Notes: a model not told the origin generated them from the letters alone. A stretch of 64,000 nt of DNA from Liopterus haemorrhoidalis (GCA_963971575.1 OZ020624.1:29276356-29340355), one strand, 5' to 3'; shown: positions 32,071 to 44,391, counted from the first letter of the stretch. Made by a program: numbers and translations.

Positions 32071-32159
32071 TTTTATTGAATGAGATTTTCACTATTCTTT
32101 CCTGTGCTTGTTAACCCATAGTGTAGTGGTTTTCTTTGCACTTTAGATAAGTTGATTTG

Positions 32160-32470
32160 AGGCAAATCTTTCCTTTGCTGTTGACAGGGTGATTTATTTA
32201 TTTATTTCCCCTTCAACTCTATTTGTCTGAGCAAGTAAAGTGGTAGCATCTTCAAGCAAAATTGATTTTGAAGTTACATTGACTGAATGATGATTTAGGT
32301 ATATCAGGAAGAGCAAAGGTCCAAGAAGAGATCCTTAAGATGCTCCAATAAGTTTTTTGTTTTCTTGAAATTTCGGTAGGTGGCATCAAAGAAAATTCCG
32401 TAGTGATCAGGATATAAACACGTTTTCCCGTACACTGTATATAATTGTTTAACCATAAAACCACAGAAAA
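32160..32470 (-). pseudogene. LINE RT fragment
   Basis: Minus strand: TGKRVYILITTEFS, then GAS*GSLLGPLLFLIYLNHH (32270-32345), SILLEDATTLLAQTNR (decayed FADDTTLLAQ, catalytic pair destroyed) and GEINKSP. It is the GVPQGSxLGPLLF block of a Jockey/CR1-like RT with the active site lost. Confidence 0.65.
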
Positions 32471-32939
32471 TCTATTTCTTCTTCAACACATTCTGTGGAA
32501 TATAAAATGTTTAAATATATTTTAAAATAAAATGGTAGTTATATTTATATTGATGTGATGTTTACATCAGTAAACAGCAATCACTTTCTTGTCTTTAACT
32601 TGGTACTGTTGTCCAATCAATTGGAAAGTTTGTTCAGCTTTGAACTTTGAAAATGTACTGTGATTTGTCAATGTTACAAACCTTGTTTAGAAGTGGATTT
32701 TATCAATTTTAACAATAAATATTCACAAAGAACAAATGTCAAATAATAGTTAAGAATGAAAAATAGACAATGAAATAAATTTCAATAATATATTCTCAAC
32801 GAAGTTCTGAAAACATTTCGAGATGAAATATATTTAACAACAACGCTTAATTTTATAACATTTCCTCACCCTTGATTTTGGCCCTCATACAGTACGGGAA
32901 CAAGTTTGAAAGACAATATGCAGGTATGGTAGACTCCGA
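32471..32939. other. Spacer, nothing recognised
   Basis: AT-rich with no identifiable element. Confidence 0.45.
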
Positions 32940-33385
32940 AAGCCAAGGAAAAGAGTGGAATTTGACTCACACTACCTTTCATCAGATTTTGACCAATAAA
33001 TTGGGGACGACAATGCTCCTTGTTACACAGAAATTTCAATAAACAAGTTTTTGCCAGTAAAAACATTCCTCTGGCTCCTTGGACTCCTTATTCACCTGAA
33101 TTGAGTCCTTGTGACTTTTTCCTCTTCCCAAGATTGAAAAATCACCTCAAGGGACGTCATTTTGGGACACTCGAAAACATTAAAACATCTGTAACCGACA
33201 AGCTGAAAGCTCTTCCGGAATTCGAGTTCCAGCACTGCTATGAGGATTGGAAGAACCGTCTCCAGCGCTGTGTGACCCAAGGAAGTCATTTTGAGGGAGA
33301 CAATATTGAATAGTAATTCCATTCGAATAATTTTTTTTAAATAATCAGTCCGGTTACTTAATTTACACACCTCGTATAATAACGT
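32940..33385 (+). pseudogene. Mariner relic with catalytic core deleted (copy 2)
   Basis: It begins in the second HTH (TCACACTACCTTTCATCAG... AATAAATTGGGG, i.e. the HTTxHQILTNKLG segment) and jumps at the same place as the copy at 5180-5762 to LLVTQKF. It then runs open from 33035: VFASKNIPLAPWTPYSPELSPCDFFLFPRLKNHLKG, ENIKTSVTDKLKALPEFEFQHCYEDWKNRLQRCV and GSHFEGDN, to TAG near 33313. SPELSPCDFF contains the third catalytic Asp position as in D34D mariners, altered here to Glu. It ends near ACACCTCGTATA. Confidence 0.8.
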
Positions 33386-34950
33386 TGGCGCAGCGATTTA
33401 CTAACACATGGAAGCTGTTTCAGATTAATATTACTTGAATTTAATTCGCTGAATTATAATCTCTGTTTTTTTTCTTTTATTCTAGCATTTGTGGTTGTCC
33501 ATGCATATAAAATTCTATGGCTATGACACTTGGGGTGAAATAATTCTTATTGTAATTGCGGGACGAGAAACCCTCAGTGACCAAGTGTTGACTGCGGTAT
33601 ATATGGACACAATCCCTTCCAGAACTTAACTTTTATAGAGGTCTGATTTCCTTTTTCACACCAAGAATACATTAAATGAATAAAATTAACTATTATACTA
33701 TTTTTATGTTTAGATATTTATCTATTATCATTAAGAACAATATTCTCTGTTAACGACTTGGCTATAAACACGTTATAAACAGAAACGCAATGTTAGAGAG
33801 AACGTACTGTCACTTTAGAGTATCTTGTGTAAAAGCAGACACAAAACGAAACAATTTATATGGTAATATATGAAGCGAAGTACACTGTGTCACATTGCAA
33901 ACGATATTAATATTGTTATGGACGCGGAATTCTGATTGCGCCTAATTTGAATATCAACTATTCGTTGAGGTGCAATCATTACGAGTGTTACAATATTCGA
34001 ATATAACACGGGAGTGGTTAACGATTACAGTGGATAAAACAATGTTAAATATATGAAAAGACAACATCATTGAATACTACACCGTAGAATAATATTAGAA
34101 ACTTTTTTAAAATAAAGAGCTATTGCAAAAATTAGAGCAATAACAAGTACTGTGCAGCAAAAAGTACTGTATACAACGGTGGAGTGAATTTTGTTGTTTC
34201 TAAAAATTTTGAGAATTTAGATTTGGCAGAGGGTGGAAAATTTGCCTTATGGGATAGGTAACTTCATGTGGAAATTTAATTTTTCTAGTAAAAAAGTTTG
34301 AGGTGCCCACGGTTGTTTGAGAAAACACGTATATCTTTACCTTAACACAGGTTTATGAAATAAAGTAAATTACCAATAAAGTAACAACAAATCCGTCAAT
34401 TTAATGCGCCGTTTAAAGGGCACTGCAGCACGATATATACCTCAAAATTTGAGACCCATGGAACACCTCTAAATGTTCAGATAAATTTCTATTTTTTTGT
34501 ACAGTACTTACAAAACAACTATTGATGATGTGAAAAAACTTTCAAATTTCACTCAATCCTACTGTATACCCTATGCTGAATTATTACTTATTTACAGTCG
34601 CTGCCCTAAAAACGGCGGCTGGTCACTAAAGTTTAATTTGTTTTTTTTTATCTTGTTAAAATTATTTTTAACCCTCTATTTCCTCACCGCCTCAAGGCAG
34701 ATCATATATAAATCCAAGTAAAATTATAATACGTGCAAATTTCATCGAAATACCTGTAGTCGCCTACAGACGACTGAACAATGACACTTACAAACACGGA
34801 TTGAGTAAAATTACAAATGTTTTTGCTAACAATCAGTCGAGTGCAAGAGTTGAAGTATTACATACATTCGCTTTACGTTACATATTAAAAAACAAAAAAC
34901 CCTAAAGGGATTGTAATTCTTAAATAATGAATGCACCAAAAGAATTATTA
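33386..34950. other. AT-rich spacer, nothing recognised
   Basis: No gene or repeat partner identified over about 1.5 kb. Confidence 0.45.
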
Positions 34951-36105
34951 TAATGCGCAAAACAGGTGCATTATGGCATTCAAGGAAAACTGCTCCAATG
35001 GATTGAAGCTTTCACTTCCGATCTATCCTTTCGAGATCGCATTGGCGTGTTCCTGTCCGATTTCCATCCTGTACTTAGTGGTGTCCCTCAGGGTTCAGTC
35101 CTTGGTCCTCTTCTATTCCTAATATATGTCCTTGATCTTCATGATTCCATTGAGTCACCGTTCTGCATGTTTGCCATTGACACAAACATTTTCAACGATG
35201 CAGACTTAACCAAATTATATTACAGAATGATATTCAGAAAATTTTTGTGAACACAAAAATGGCTATTCTTGCCAAATTTAAACAAAACAACGGTGCTTCA
35301 TATGGGACGGCACAACTATGTTGCCAATAACATTGCCCTTAAGGAGGTGGATGAACAGGTTGATCTTGGGGTCGCAGTAACAGAGGACTCGAGTTAGTCG
35401 CAGCGCAGCAAGTTAATGGTAAAAAGAGCTAATTATGTTTCGTAACTACTTTCTATGGCCTTTTTCGTCCCTCCTTAGAGACGATTCGCAAACTCTACAC
35501 AACCTATGTGAGGCCATATCTGGAATTTGCGGTTTCCGTATCGTCTCCGTAGCTCAAACGAGACATTATATCTCTGGAACAAATCTAGCGGCACTTCACC
35601 AGATTGGCACATGGTTTTCAGGGACTGTCATACGACCAAAGACTTGTGCAACTTAAACTCTCTACTCTTGAGAAAAGACGCTTACGTGGTGACCTTATAA
35701 CTTTGTTCAAAATAGTGCATGTTGATTTCCAGTGCGACTTATCCAATCTATATACTTTCAACACCGACATACGTCCAAGAGGACATAGTTTCAAACTTAA
35801 ACGGAAGAAATTTAAGAAAAATGTGCGGGGTCATTTTTTCCATAGTGTTTTCCATATATGAAATAAGTTACCTTCCAGTGCGTTCTTCGGTAGTGTCAAT
35901 AATTTTAAGAACATTTAAGACATTCATTTAGAGACTGCCATATTTATTTGTTTTTCTATTTATATCTTTCAATTTCTGTTACTTTTTGATATACAATGTG
36001 TCATGTAAGTTTATGTACACTGTGTATAGTATTACTTTTAAGGAGCAAAACAAGCCTTGGCTTCAGCTCCTCGATTTTCTAATAATAATAATAAATTATT
36101 GTTAT
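34951..36105 (+). pseudogene. CR1-like LINE, C-terminal half of ORF2 with 3' tail
   Basis: Reads GIQGKLLQWIEAFTSDLSFRDRIGVF, LSGVPQGSVLGPLLFLIYVLDLHDS, CMFAIDTNIFN (active site FADD changed to FAID) and LQNDIQKIF, with later blocks NLNKTTVLHMGRHNY, QVDLGVAVTEDSS, a decayed YVRPYLEFAVS region, GLSYDQRLVQLKLSTLEKRRLRGDLITLFKI (35610-35715), RPRGHSFKLKRKKF and FFHSVFHI*NKLPSS. This is the full order of CR1-clade RT and C-terminal domains. Several stops and shifts are present. The 3' end carries (AAT)n at about 36083-36093. Confidence 0.85.
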
Positions 36106-36324
36106 TTCACCCATATAAACCTTTTGGCGTCTATAAGCTACTACCTGGAAATCTAAAAATAATTTGTAAAGATACCTGAAAAGGTTTATTAAACACCAAG
36201 TTCGTCACGTAAAGGAGTAGCTCATGGGCCTGCCTATGGACATAACCTCTTCTTGCAAGGTCACCGTGTAGTCTAAACTAGTCTAATTATCCACTTAACA
36301 ATCTATTGAACTCAGTAATTCTAA

Positions 36325-36895
36325 TAACCATGGATCGTTTTCGCACCACGCATACTCCAATTGATAATACGCATCCGCAGACGTCGTACAGTTCGCACCG
36401 AAAAAGCTATTACTGCTGTGGAGCGTATTAAGTATTAAGTATTGTGAGAGTATTAAGAAAGATCAGAATACAGTCAATGGAAACCACTATAGAGCCATGA
36501 TTACTGACTTTTTCGTTCTCCAATTGAATAGCATTATTGTGGAACAGCTGTGGTTTCAACAAGACGGCGCATCATGCCACACAGCGCGCGCCTAATCGAT
36601 TTATTGAAGGAAACATTCGATGAGCGCATAATTTCGCGTAATGGACCTATGAATTCGCCTCCAAGATCGTGCAATTTATCACCTTTGGATTAATTTCTTT
36701 GTGGATATGTGGAGATCGCTAATCTACGCCGATAAACCAGAGACGATGGACGACTTAGAAACCAAAATTCGCCGCGTTATTGTCGATATACGACCCCGGC
36801 TGCTCCAAAAAGTGGTCGAAAATTGGACTTTCAGATGTTGCTTTATTCGAGCCAGCCCATATGCCCGAAATCATACTTAAAAACTAATGGCATAA
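36325..36895 (+). pseudogene. DDE_3-type transposase relic, internally deleted
   Basis: Plus strand: MDRFRTTHTPIDNT, then after a gap VNGNHYRAMITDFF, EQLWFQQDGASCHTARA (second catalytic block, 36560-36600), IYADKPETMDDLETKIRRVIVDIRPRLLQKVVENW and AHMPEIILKN. The family is the same as that at 24131-25395 but a different lineage. Frameshifts occur after CHTA and within the PPRSCNLSPLD block. Confidence 0.75.
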
Positions 36896-39519
36896 AATTA
36901 TCTTTCCAATAAAACCAATACCATGGCCATTACTACGATTTTTATGTGTTTTATTTTATTTTAAAGTTCTATACCTCTAAAAAAACACCATTACTAACTA
37001 ATTTGATACCAATATCTCAATTTAAAATTTTGTGTGACACGTTTTTTAATGTTACCTCCTCAAGTAAATGTGATTAATTTTCAATATCTTTTTATAGTGT
37101 ACTCAATCCTTTTACTTAACCAGGTAAATTTTAGTATTTTCCGGGATTTCAAGTGCTGTCTAAAGGAGAAGGAAGTAGCTATCCCAAAGGATAACTCTAC
37201 AATTCAACAGGCTAAGCGAAGACAAACGTACAATGAAAACGGAAGGACATACAACGATAATGTATGTAAGAGAGGAGCATAAATCAACAGAACATGAAGT
37301 AAACCACGCAAAGATCAACGAAGAAGATAAACAAAAAAGGGAAAAATTTATTAAACTTTAATTAGTTGATATTTAAGTATATAAACTTAAAGGAATAAAA
37401 CAAATTATTCTATTATTATTTAAATTTAACAACCAAAGATAATCTTGGAAATGCGGAGTAAATTACATTTGTACCTTACATTCCAGAGAACCCTGAAATT
37501 CTATCTAACCCACAAAATCTACTAAGTTATTTCTATGTAATACTCAATCCAAGTTCATGTACCATTAAATCCGATTATAATTACTCTTTCTACTTTAATG
37601 GATGCAACGAATAAAAGATGAAGATAAATAGGGGGATATAAAGAAATTGTGTTACCTCCCATTTCAGATCAAAGTTTTTAGAGGACAGGTAGCATGCAAA
37701 TCATTCAAAGCCATTAGGTAAAACTCTGTATCAGGAATCGATCTAATGATTAGGGGAAAAGAATTGGAAACAGGAAAAACTGGAACTCATCTGAAATACG
37801 CGAGTTGGTCAATAAATAAAGCTTCTTATTTTTTATGTTATTATTGAAAATTTAAGGAAAAAGAGTCCATCTCTTTCCAAGCACATATCAGTACCCTTGT
37901 TCCATACAAGGGTACTTTAACAGGGCGGGGTTGCTTTATTTACAAATTTCATATATAATTTTTACACATTTCAGGGTTTTGTAGGTATTTAGTAAATTAT
38001 AATATGTGGGAGCGGTAATTTCACAAATAAAATTACATTATTATTTAAAATAAAATAAGTTAAAAATATTCAAATTATTTGAATATAAAAACTAATCTAT
38101 TTCAGCACCCTAGAGGTAAACTGTAACAAGTCACATTTTTATCAGAAATGACATTTTAGTGCCAAGTGTTTTAATATTTTATAGTCCGTCGATTGAAAAA
38201 TAATTTGGAACTATAGCTGTAACCAGTTTCAATATATGTTGCTTTAAAACTGTATCAAGTCGATCAACGCAAGGAATTATCAATCTTAAATCGTCTTTTC
38301 TGAGCTATTTATCATTTGTGACTTAATACAAGTTACCTCTGAGGTGCTGATTTTAAGATAAGCATCTTCAGAGATTAGTTGAGTTTTATCGTATACTTTT
38401 TAGTTAAATATAGAGAGACACGGGTAGAATTAGGGTCATATATTATATGATTTGTTTAAAAGATTGTTACTGTTTATCTCAAATAACATGGGCAAATGTT
38501 TACACAGATGTTGATATGCGACCATGTTTTCAGTGATATGGAGTCCGTAGGTAATTAGAGTCAAAATTAATTATTTGGGGTTATGCATTATTGGGATTAG
38601 AAATGTCTTCAAGATAAGTTAAAATGTTTTTGTTGTTAAATGGGAGCTGATTATTTTTACAACGACAGAAAATGGGGTTCAGATATAAAATTATTAGTTT
38701 AAAGAAAAGGGCTGGGGAAATCTTGTGAGAGACAAGGCAGTCGTAAGTAAACCATCACCATAGTCGCATGAATCTCCCAAGCATTTTGGTAGAGAAACAC
38801 GGTAGCGTGTAGTGAGCGAACCAGAAGTAATCTGGAAGTGTTGAGGAGAGCCTTAATGGAATAATGACGGAAAATGACCAACTGCGTTGATTAAACGACC
38901 TATACCATAAATGTTTAGTTTTTCCACAGTAAAAGGACCATCAATCAAAGAGTTGGACCTTATGACTTAAAAAATGTGACAATTTGTTATCTGATATAGT
39001 TTTGGAGATAATTAAACTGTAATATTGATGATGGATATAGTTTTAAAAACGTACATTTTTACTTATCCTATATTGTCGTTCAGTGGTTATTAAGTGATCC
39101 TGTTAATTCCATTGAAGGATTAAATATTACACGAGTTGTCCTGTAGTTATTTTAAGGATTATAGTGTCAGAAAATCCTGGGTAATAATGTAGTTTACGCG
39201 AAGGAAACATGACACAATCCCCTCTGAATGAGAATTGGGGGAATGTCGGCGAGTACAAAAATTATTTTTAATTTCCTGCAGGAAATAATTATTCGCGAGG
39301 GAAATTGCAGAAAATTTGATTTTATACAAAATGAGATATTTCAAAGTTTTATTAACTATATATTGACTTGTATTATGTAAAATTAAATATTCATCAAAAA
39401 ATTTAAAATAACAGTAATTGCAATAACTATTAAACTATTTATTTTATCTCACCTTCCATACCTTTAATCAATCTTCATCTTCTTTTTCTTTAGACATTAT
39501 GTGCTACTCTTACAACAAT
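36896..39519. other. Long spacer, nothing firmly recognised
   Basis: About 2.6 kb without an identifiable element. At 37130-37282 an open plus-strand frame (FSIFRDFKCCLKEKEV, KRRQTYNENGRT) follows an acceptor-like TTTTACTTAACCAG but lacks other support. A GC-richer patch at 38700-38885 has an open frame on the minus strand with no signature. Confidence 0.4.
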
Positions 39520-39600
39520 ACCTAGTTAGTTAGTTAGTTAAAATTTTTGGCGCACAGCAACAAAGAATATTTGCGTCTAACGCAGCCCATCTAAATGACT
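39520..39600. repeat. Dispersed repeat fragment with (TTAG)n tail
   Basis: A (TAGT)n run at 39524-39541 is followed by AAAATTTTTGGCGCACAGC, AACAAAG and ATTTGCG, matching 26130-26180. On the minus strand it ends in TAACTAACTAAC, like the simple-repeat 3' tail of a retroposon. Confidence 0.6.
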
Positions 39601-39714
39601 ACACTATATATTAAAAACAATAAATTAAACAATAAATAAATAAATAAAATCAATAAAATTGAGCATACTCAATAAAAGAATTCTTGCACAGACAAATACA
39701 AATAAATAAGAAAA

Positions 39715-39741
39715 AGTCTGTTCGAAAATTTGAACAGACTT
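39715..39741. repeat. Hairpin, 9-bp arms
   Basis: AGTCTGTTC and GAACAGACT are inverted copies separated by 8 bases. Its role is unknown; it lies just beyond the dispersed repeat at 39520. Confidence 0.6.
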
Positions 39742-40169
39742 AGCGTGATGGAAAGAGGCGGTAAAGGGGCCAATTGCCATCGAATATCACAGTTTAGAAG
39801 ATAGATATTTTTGTTATTAAATATTATGTACTACATTTATCTTACACTAATTAACTTACACTTAATAATAATTATAATTTTTGCCTTTCGGCTTAAAATC
39901 TACTCTCCTTCTCCTTTAGTTAGTGTTTTCTTTGACTCCTTTCCTTAATTTCCTCCCTTCTGTTTTTCATATAATATCACAGTTTAGAAATAGAACATAT
40001 TAAAATAAGGTGCAAGACTTCACAAATAAAACAGTAAGTTCGATTCCTTCAGGAAGAGAATCAGTCTGTCTATGAGTATTGTGTCGTCACCTAAAGCAAC
40101 TGAAAGGTCATAGCACAGGCCTAACCCCTGACATCCTTTAACTGTACATATTCAGAAGTGTCAAAACAG

Positions 40170-41050
40170 ACAAATATGTGTTACACGTCTCACAGATAGG
40201 GGACTCTTCACCTCGAAGGACGTGTCCATGGGTTCACCAACAGTGGCCTATACGGAGGCGTGTGATGGCGGTTTCCTCCTTGCGGTTAATCCTGACGGAA
40301 GAACCCCATGGTTTAACGTCTCCCTTAATCTGTCTCAACTTACGTTCTGTATGCTGCTCCACTCATGTTGCCACCGGGCTAAAACCAAATGTTACAGAAG
40401 ACTCTTTGCGTCATCTGGAAATATGAAACATACAATCATGGGTTTGTGGAAGAAGGCTATTGCAGCTGCATCTGCCTCTTCGTTGCCTTTAATACCAACA
40501 TGTCCCGGTATCCAAAACAGCTCTACCCTCACATTCTGAGCATTCAGATTGTGGAAGCAACCAGATCTTTAGTACAAGATGCACTGGATCTGAATCTTGG
40601 ATACTGTTCAGAGCGCTCAGCGAGTCCGTCAAGATAACACTTTTGCAACATCATCCGCTTCATTATCTTTAATTCCTACATGTGCCGGTATCCAAAACAA
40701 CTCTTCCCTCACATTCTTAGCCGTAGCAACCGAACCTTTAGCACAAGAGGATGCACTAGATCTAGATTTTGGATACTGTTCAAAGCGCTCAGCGAGTCAA
40801 GATAACACTTGACTGACTTTGTTCTGGCGAAACAAAACACAGGGCCTTGAAAATAGCGTACAGCTCAGCAATATACAAACTCGTTATGGAGTGTAGACGG
40901 TACTGAAACTGTTGACGTGGGTTCAAGACAAAGAACGCACACCCAACCCTGGTTCCGGATTTTGATCAGTCAGTAAAAATGACAGTATCCTCGAATCTAG
41001 GGAGCAGTGTTCTCTCTAACTCATATTGGTATTCGATACGCTTCTTATAA
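40170..41050 (-). pseudogene. LINE RNase H domain with duplicated segment
   Basis: Minus strand from about 40990: IFTDGSKS-type start, VGCAFFVL, LYAIFKALCFVSPEQSQ, then a DSLSALNSIQ block, and VELFWIPGHVGIKGNEEADAAA (40455-40520), the RNase H HVGIxGNExAD motif. It continues HEWSSIQ, then ETAITRLRIGHC, THGHVLRGEESPICETC (C-terminal zinc-type tail) to about 40170. RNase H plus this tail is typical of R1/LOA/I-type LINEs. A segment of about 180 bp is duplicated in tandem (about 40462-40641 and 40642-40812), giving two HVGIK blocks. Stops are frequent. Confidence 0.75.
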
Positions 41051-41962
41051 CTATAGAATTAACTTTCAAATGGAACATAGCTCTTATAAATAATTACAAA
41101 TAAAGTTCTCAAGTATTTATCTTAAATCTAATTAGTGTTTCACGTAATACTAATTCAAAAGAAAATTATCATAACAATCATTTATTTTCTTAATGCACTT
41201 TTGAAATAGTTATGCTAAACGCCACTGGGAGACTTAAATGACGTCAGTGTACAATTTTTGGACTGCAAGGTGGCCTGTGCTGCCATCTGTATATTCCATA
41301 CTCGTTGAATAAAATAGCGCTGATGATCTGTCTCATTTCGCACACGTATTGTGGATTTAGCCCTATCATTTGTTCAATTTGTATATCCACGTACTATTCA
41401 ACAGTGTTGTAGAGATCTTTCTGAACTATTTGAAAGACCCTGATGCTAATGATAACTTTAATGTCTCAATTTTAATAATGTAATAAAATTGCCCTCAAAT
41501 ATGTAATTCATGACAATAACTATGTAGTTAAATTCTACATATCTTTCCCGCAATACCATGGTTTGTATATGCAGATGTGAAGTGATAAGAGAACCAGGAG
41601 CAAGTAAGGGTAACACATACGTTACCACCAACAATATGAAGGCAAGTAATTAGCAGTAAACACTGCAGAAATTAAGGTCTGTAACTAAGATAATGAGTAA
41701 CAGATGCTAGTTGCTTATTAGCCTAAATTAGGATAATGCTTCGGAGAAAAGGGATATATATCTACGGATTTATATAGCCCATCAGCTCAGATGAATATTA
41801 GTGCTTCTTACGAAACAAAGGGGGAGAAATAAATAATTTACCACATAAAAGAAAGAACGATAATTAGAATGAGATTACACAAAAAAGAATAGGAAATTAG
41901 TTTTTAAAGTTTAAAACAATTATAACTACAAGATGTTTGTGTGATTTTTATAATTTTCTTAC
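41051..41962. other. Spacer, nothing recognised
   Basis: No element or gene identified. Confidence 0.4.
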
Positions 41963-42040
41963 CTTAATACCTTTATTTAGATGGACACAAGGAGTAAACA
42001 CTGGCACGAGAACCCTATTTCAGTTCTTACATATCGTCGG
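41963..42040 (-). other. Possible non-coding exon
   Basis: On the minus strand an acceptor-like CTTATTATTTTCAG precedes 78 nt starting CCGACGATATG and ending TATTAAG, followed by GTAAGA (donor). All three frames contain a stop, so if spliced it would be an untranslated or non-coding RNA exon, or a decayed one. Confidence 0.2.
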
Positions 42041-42049
42041 CTGAAAATA

Positions 42050-43020
42050 ATAAGGTTGTATGTCGAAGTGTATTACATTTGAGAAAACAAGCTTCAAAAA
42101 TTTTGACATGGAAAAAACCAATATAAGGTTACAATACAAGGAGGAAATTTTTTTAATAACTATATATTGATATGTTATTGTCGTTAACGCATTATTTTGA
42201 AAAAAAAAATTTTGAATAATACCATTTTAACAATTTGAAAAATGAACATACAACTTTGTGATTAAGAAAAACACGAAACTTAGTACTTTAACGTTACATA
42301 CAGCTTTGTAGTTCAAAGTAATATCGGGGGGAAATTCAGTCTGTAGGTAAAGCTTCAGTTTTTAGGTTTCTGAAAATTGTTAAAAAGGTACCAGAAAAGG
42401 TAAAAGAAATGTTAGTCACGTATTAAATTTTTATTTGATTAAATAACACAAATTAAAAAATATGCTTGCAAAATAATAACAAATTAAACATTAATCTTAC
42501 AAAAAATAAGATAATTTGAATTGAAACTGAAACATTCGAAATAAAAAAAATTAAACGAAATTCTATTTTTATTATTTTCTTGAGATTTATTTTCTTGGCA
42601 ATATTGTTTCATAATAAGATTTATCCATGGTAGGCATCCAATCCAGCATAAATTTTAAAGCGATTACCTTGTTTTCTGGTAACGGATTTTTATTTGTAGA
42701 AACCTTAATGTCTCTAAATATATTTAACAAGTCTTCAAGACCTTGTTTTATTCTTTTTAATATTATTTGTAACCCAGGTGCCCGAAAAAGATGTTTTATA
42801 TTTAACATAAAAGATGTTGTATGTCAAACATACAACCATAAATTATGAATTAAAAAAAAAACAATTAAAATACAAGGGTATATGTTTTAACATACAACTA
42901 TGTTTTGTTAGTTTTTTATTTTTTAAGACATACAACTATGGTTTTTGCTTTTTTCTCCGACACCGGTAATGCTATCTTATGGAAATTATTGGAACAAGTA
43001 GGTTACGTGACATACAACTC
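42050..43020. repeat. Cluster of GACATACAAC-like motifs on both strands
   Basis: ACATACAAC or a one-base variant occurs at about 42247, 42295, 42828, 42889, 42927 and 43010. The inverse GTTGTATGT occurs at about 42054 and 42816. The pair at 42816-42836 forms a perfect 9-bp inverted repeat around CAA. The rest of the stretch is AT-rich spacer. I cannot say whether the cluster means anything. Confidence 0.4.
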
Positions 43021-43182
43021 TATAGTATTGAAAAGTGCTTTTGACAAAAATTTCACATAAAACCTTATAATTTTCAGGCGACGATATCTACAGTAAATTT
43101 TGTATTATTTTAAAAACCCTTCGCAATATTGGCAGTACTTTCTATACTTATAAGCAAATAAAATAATTAATAAATGGTTTAC

Positions 43183-43255
43183 TTTGGTCATGGCACCACA
43201 ATTTCTTGTACAGAAGGGAATAAGCTTAGGAAAACAATTAACGTGGCTATAAACA
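43183..43255. repeat. Isolated unit related to the 52-kb satellite
   Basis: TGGTCATGGCACCACAATTTC, then TACAG and GGAA-A, AACAATTAACGTGG match the conserved part of the tandem units at 51900-52910. Confidence 0.5.
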
Positions 43256-43441
43256 TTAGACGAATTCGAGTACTGCTGAAAACAATTTTTTTTTTTTTAT
43301 AGGAATATGTCGGCTGACTCAGTGATTCAGAATATTGGTATACATGTTCATAAAAATAGTCATATACAGGTCGGGAAAAATTTCGTGGCGTTTTTTTAGT
43401 AAAATTCAACTGGTTTTGTTATGGTGTGAAAATGAATTTAT

Positions 43442-43984
43442 TTAATTCAAATATGCTCCATTATTATCGACAACGTTTCGCCATTTTTCGGGTAGAGCCA
43501 TGATGTCATCGGTGAAGAACTTTGGTTTCGGGTTGAAAAACTGAATCAAGTGATTTTCACAGGCTTCTTTTGAAGCCAGCTTAATTCCATTGAGAGAATT
43601 CTGCAGAGATCGGAATAGGTGATAGTCAGAGGGTGTTATGTCTGGACTATACGGTGGATGCCACAAAATTTCCCAACCAAGCTCACGCAATTTTTGACGG
43701 GTCATCAAAGAAGTGTGTGGTCTTGCGTTGTCATGATGAAAGACAACACCTTTCCTATTATTCAATTCGGGCCATTCTCTTTCAATTGCTTGGCGTAATC
43801 TCTCTAGTCGTCCACAGTAGAGTTGAGAATCAATCGTCTGACCAACTGGAAGTAGCTCATGGTGGACGATTCCCTTCCAGTCCCACCACACACACAGCAT
43901 CACCTTGTTCAGAGTCAATCCTCGCTTCGCTTGTTCACGACCTTTTACGCTTCTGATTGTCGTACGTGATCCATTTTTAATCAC
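43442..43984 (-). CDS. Mariner transposase, C-terminal catalytic half (open, 180 codons)
   Basis: Reads IKNGSRTTIRSVKGREQAKRGLTLNKVMLCVWWDWKG, HHELLPVGQTIDSQLYCGRL, VVFHHDNARPHTSLMTRQKL (second catalytic Asp), ELGWEILWHPPYSPDITPSDYHLFRSLQNSLNG (third Asp) and ALPEKWRNVVDNNGAYLN before TAA. The first catalytic block just upstream reads RVITGD*KWITYDNQ: the Asp is present but the next codon has become a stop (about 43983). Otherwise the fold is intact, so few changes separate this from a full catalytic domain. It is nevertheless inactive as it stands. Confidence 0.8.
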   Translation of the reverse strand: MIKNGSRTTIRSVKGREQAKRGLTLNKVMLCVWWDWKGIVHHELLPVGQTIDSQLYCGRLERLRQAIEREWPELNNRKGVVFHHDNARPHTSLMTRQKLRELGWEILWHPPYSPDITPSDYHLFRSLQNSLNGIKLASKEACENHLIQFFNPKPKFFTDDIMALPEKWRNVVDNNGAYLN

Positions 43985-44157
43985 CGGTTATGACACGTTT
44001 CAGAAATGACTCGATTTTATTCCATTTCAGCAGCGCATCGCAGATGTTATTTCGGTCTATCATGTTTTCGCGCTCAACTCATGAAGAGCCAATGTATCGA
44101 GCTTTTTTTTGTAGCCAGCTTTCCGTAAATAGTTCAAAACAGTTTTGTGGTCAATGC

Positions 44158-44391
44158 CTAGCTCCCTACCAATATCGACACTGCTGATATGCCTATCTTA
44201 CTGGACTTTTTCAAGAATTTCAGCAGCTTTTTCACTGATTGGACGACCAGAGCGTGGGTCATCTTTTCGTGCAGCAGATTTTGATAAAGTACCTTCACCG
44301 TACACATTTTTGCACAAGCCTGTGCAGCGTTCTTCCCTTTGTCGTAATAATATTGCAAAATATAGCGCAATTTTTCATTACTTTTCTCCAT
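44158..44391 (-). pseudogene. Mariner transposase N-terminus (start and first HTH)
   Basis: Starts MEKSNEKLRYILQYYYDKGKNAAQACAKMC, as in mariner HTH_48 N-termini, then shifts frame. Other frames give TLSKSAARKDDPRSGRPISEKAAEILEKV, HISSVDIGRELGIDHKTVLNYLRKAGYKKKLDT further down. It belongs to the same element as 43442-43984. Confidence 0.7.
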
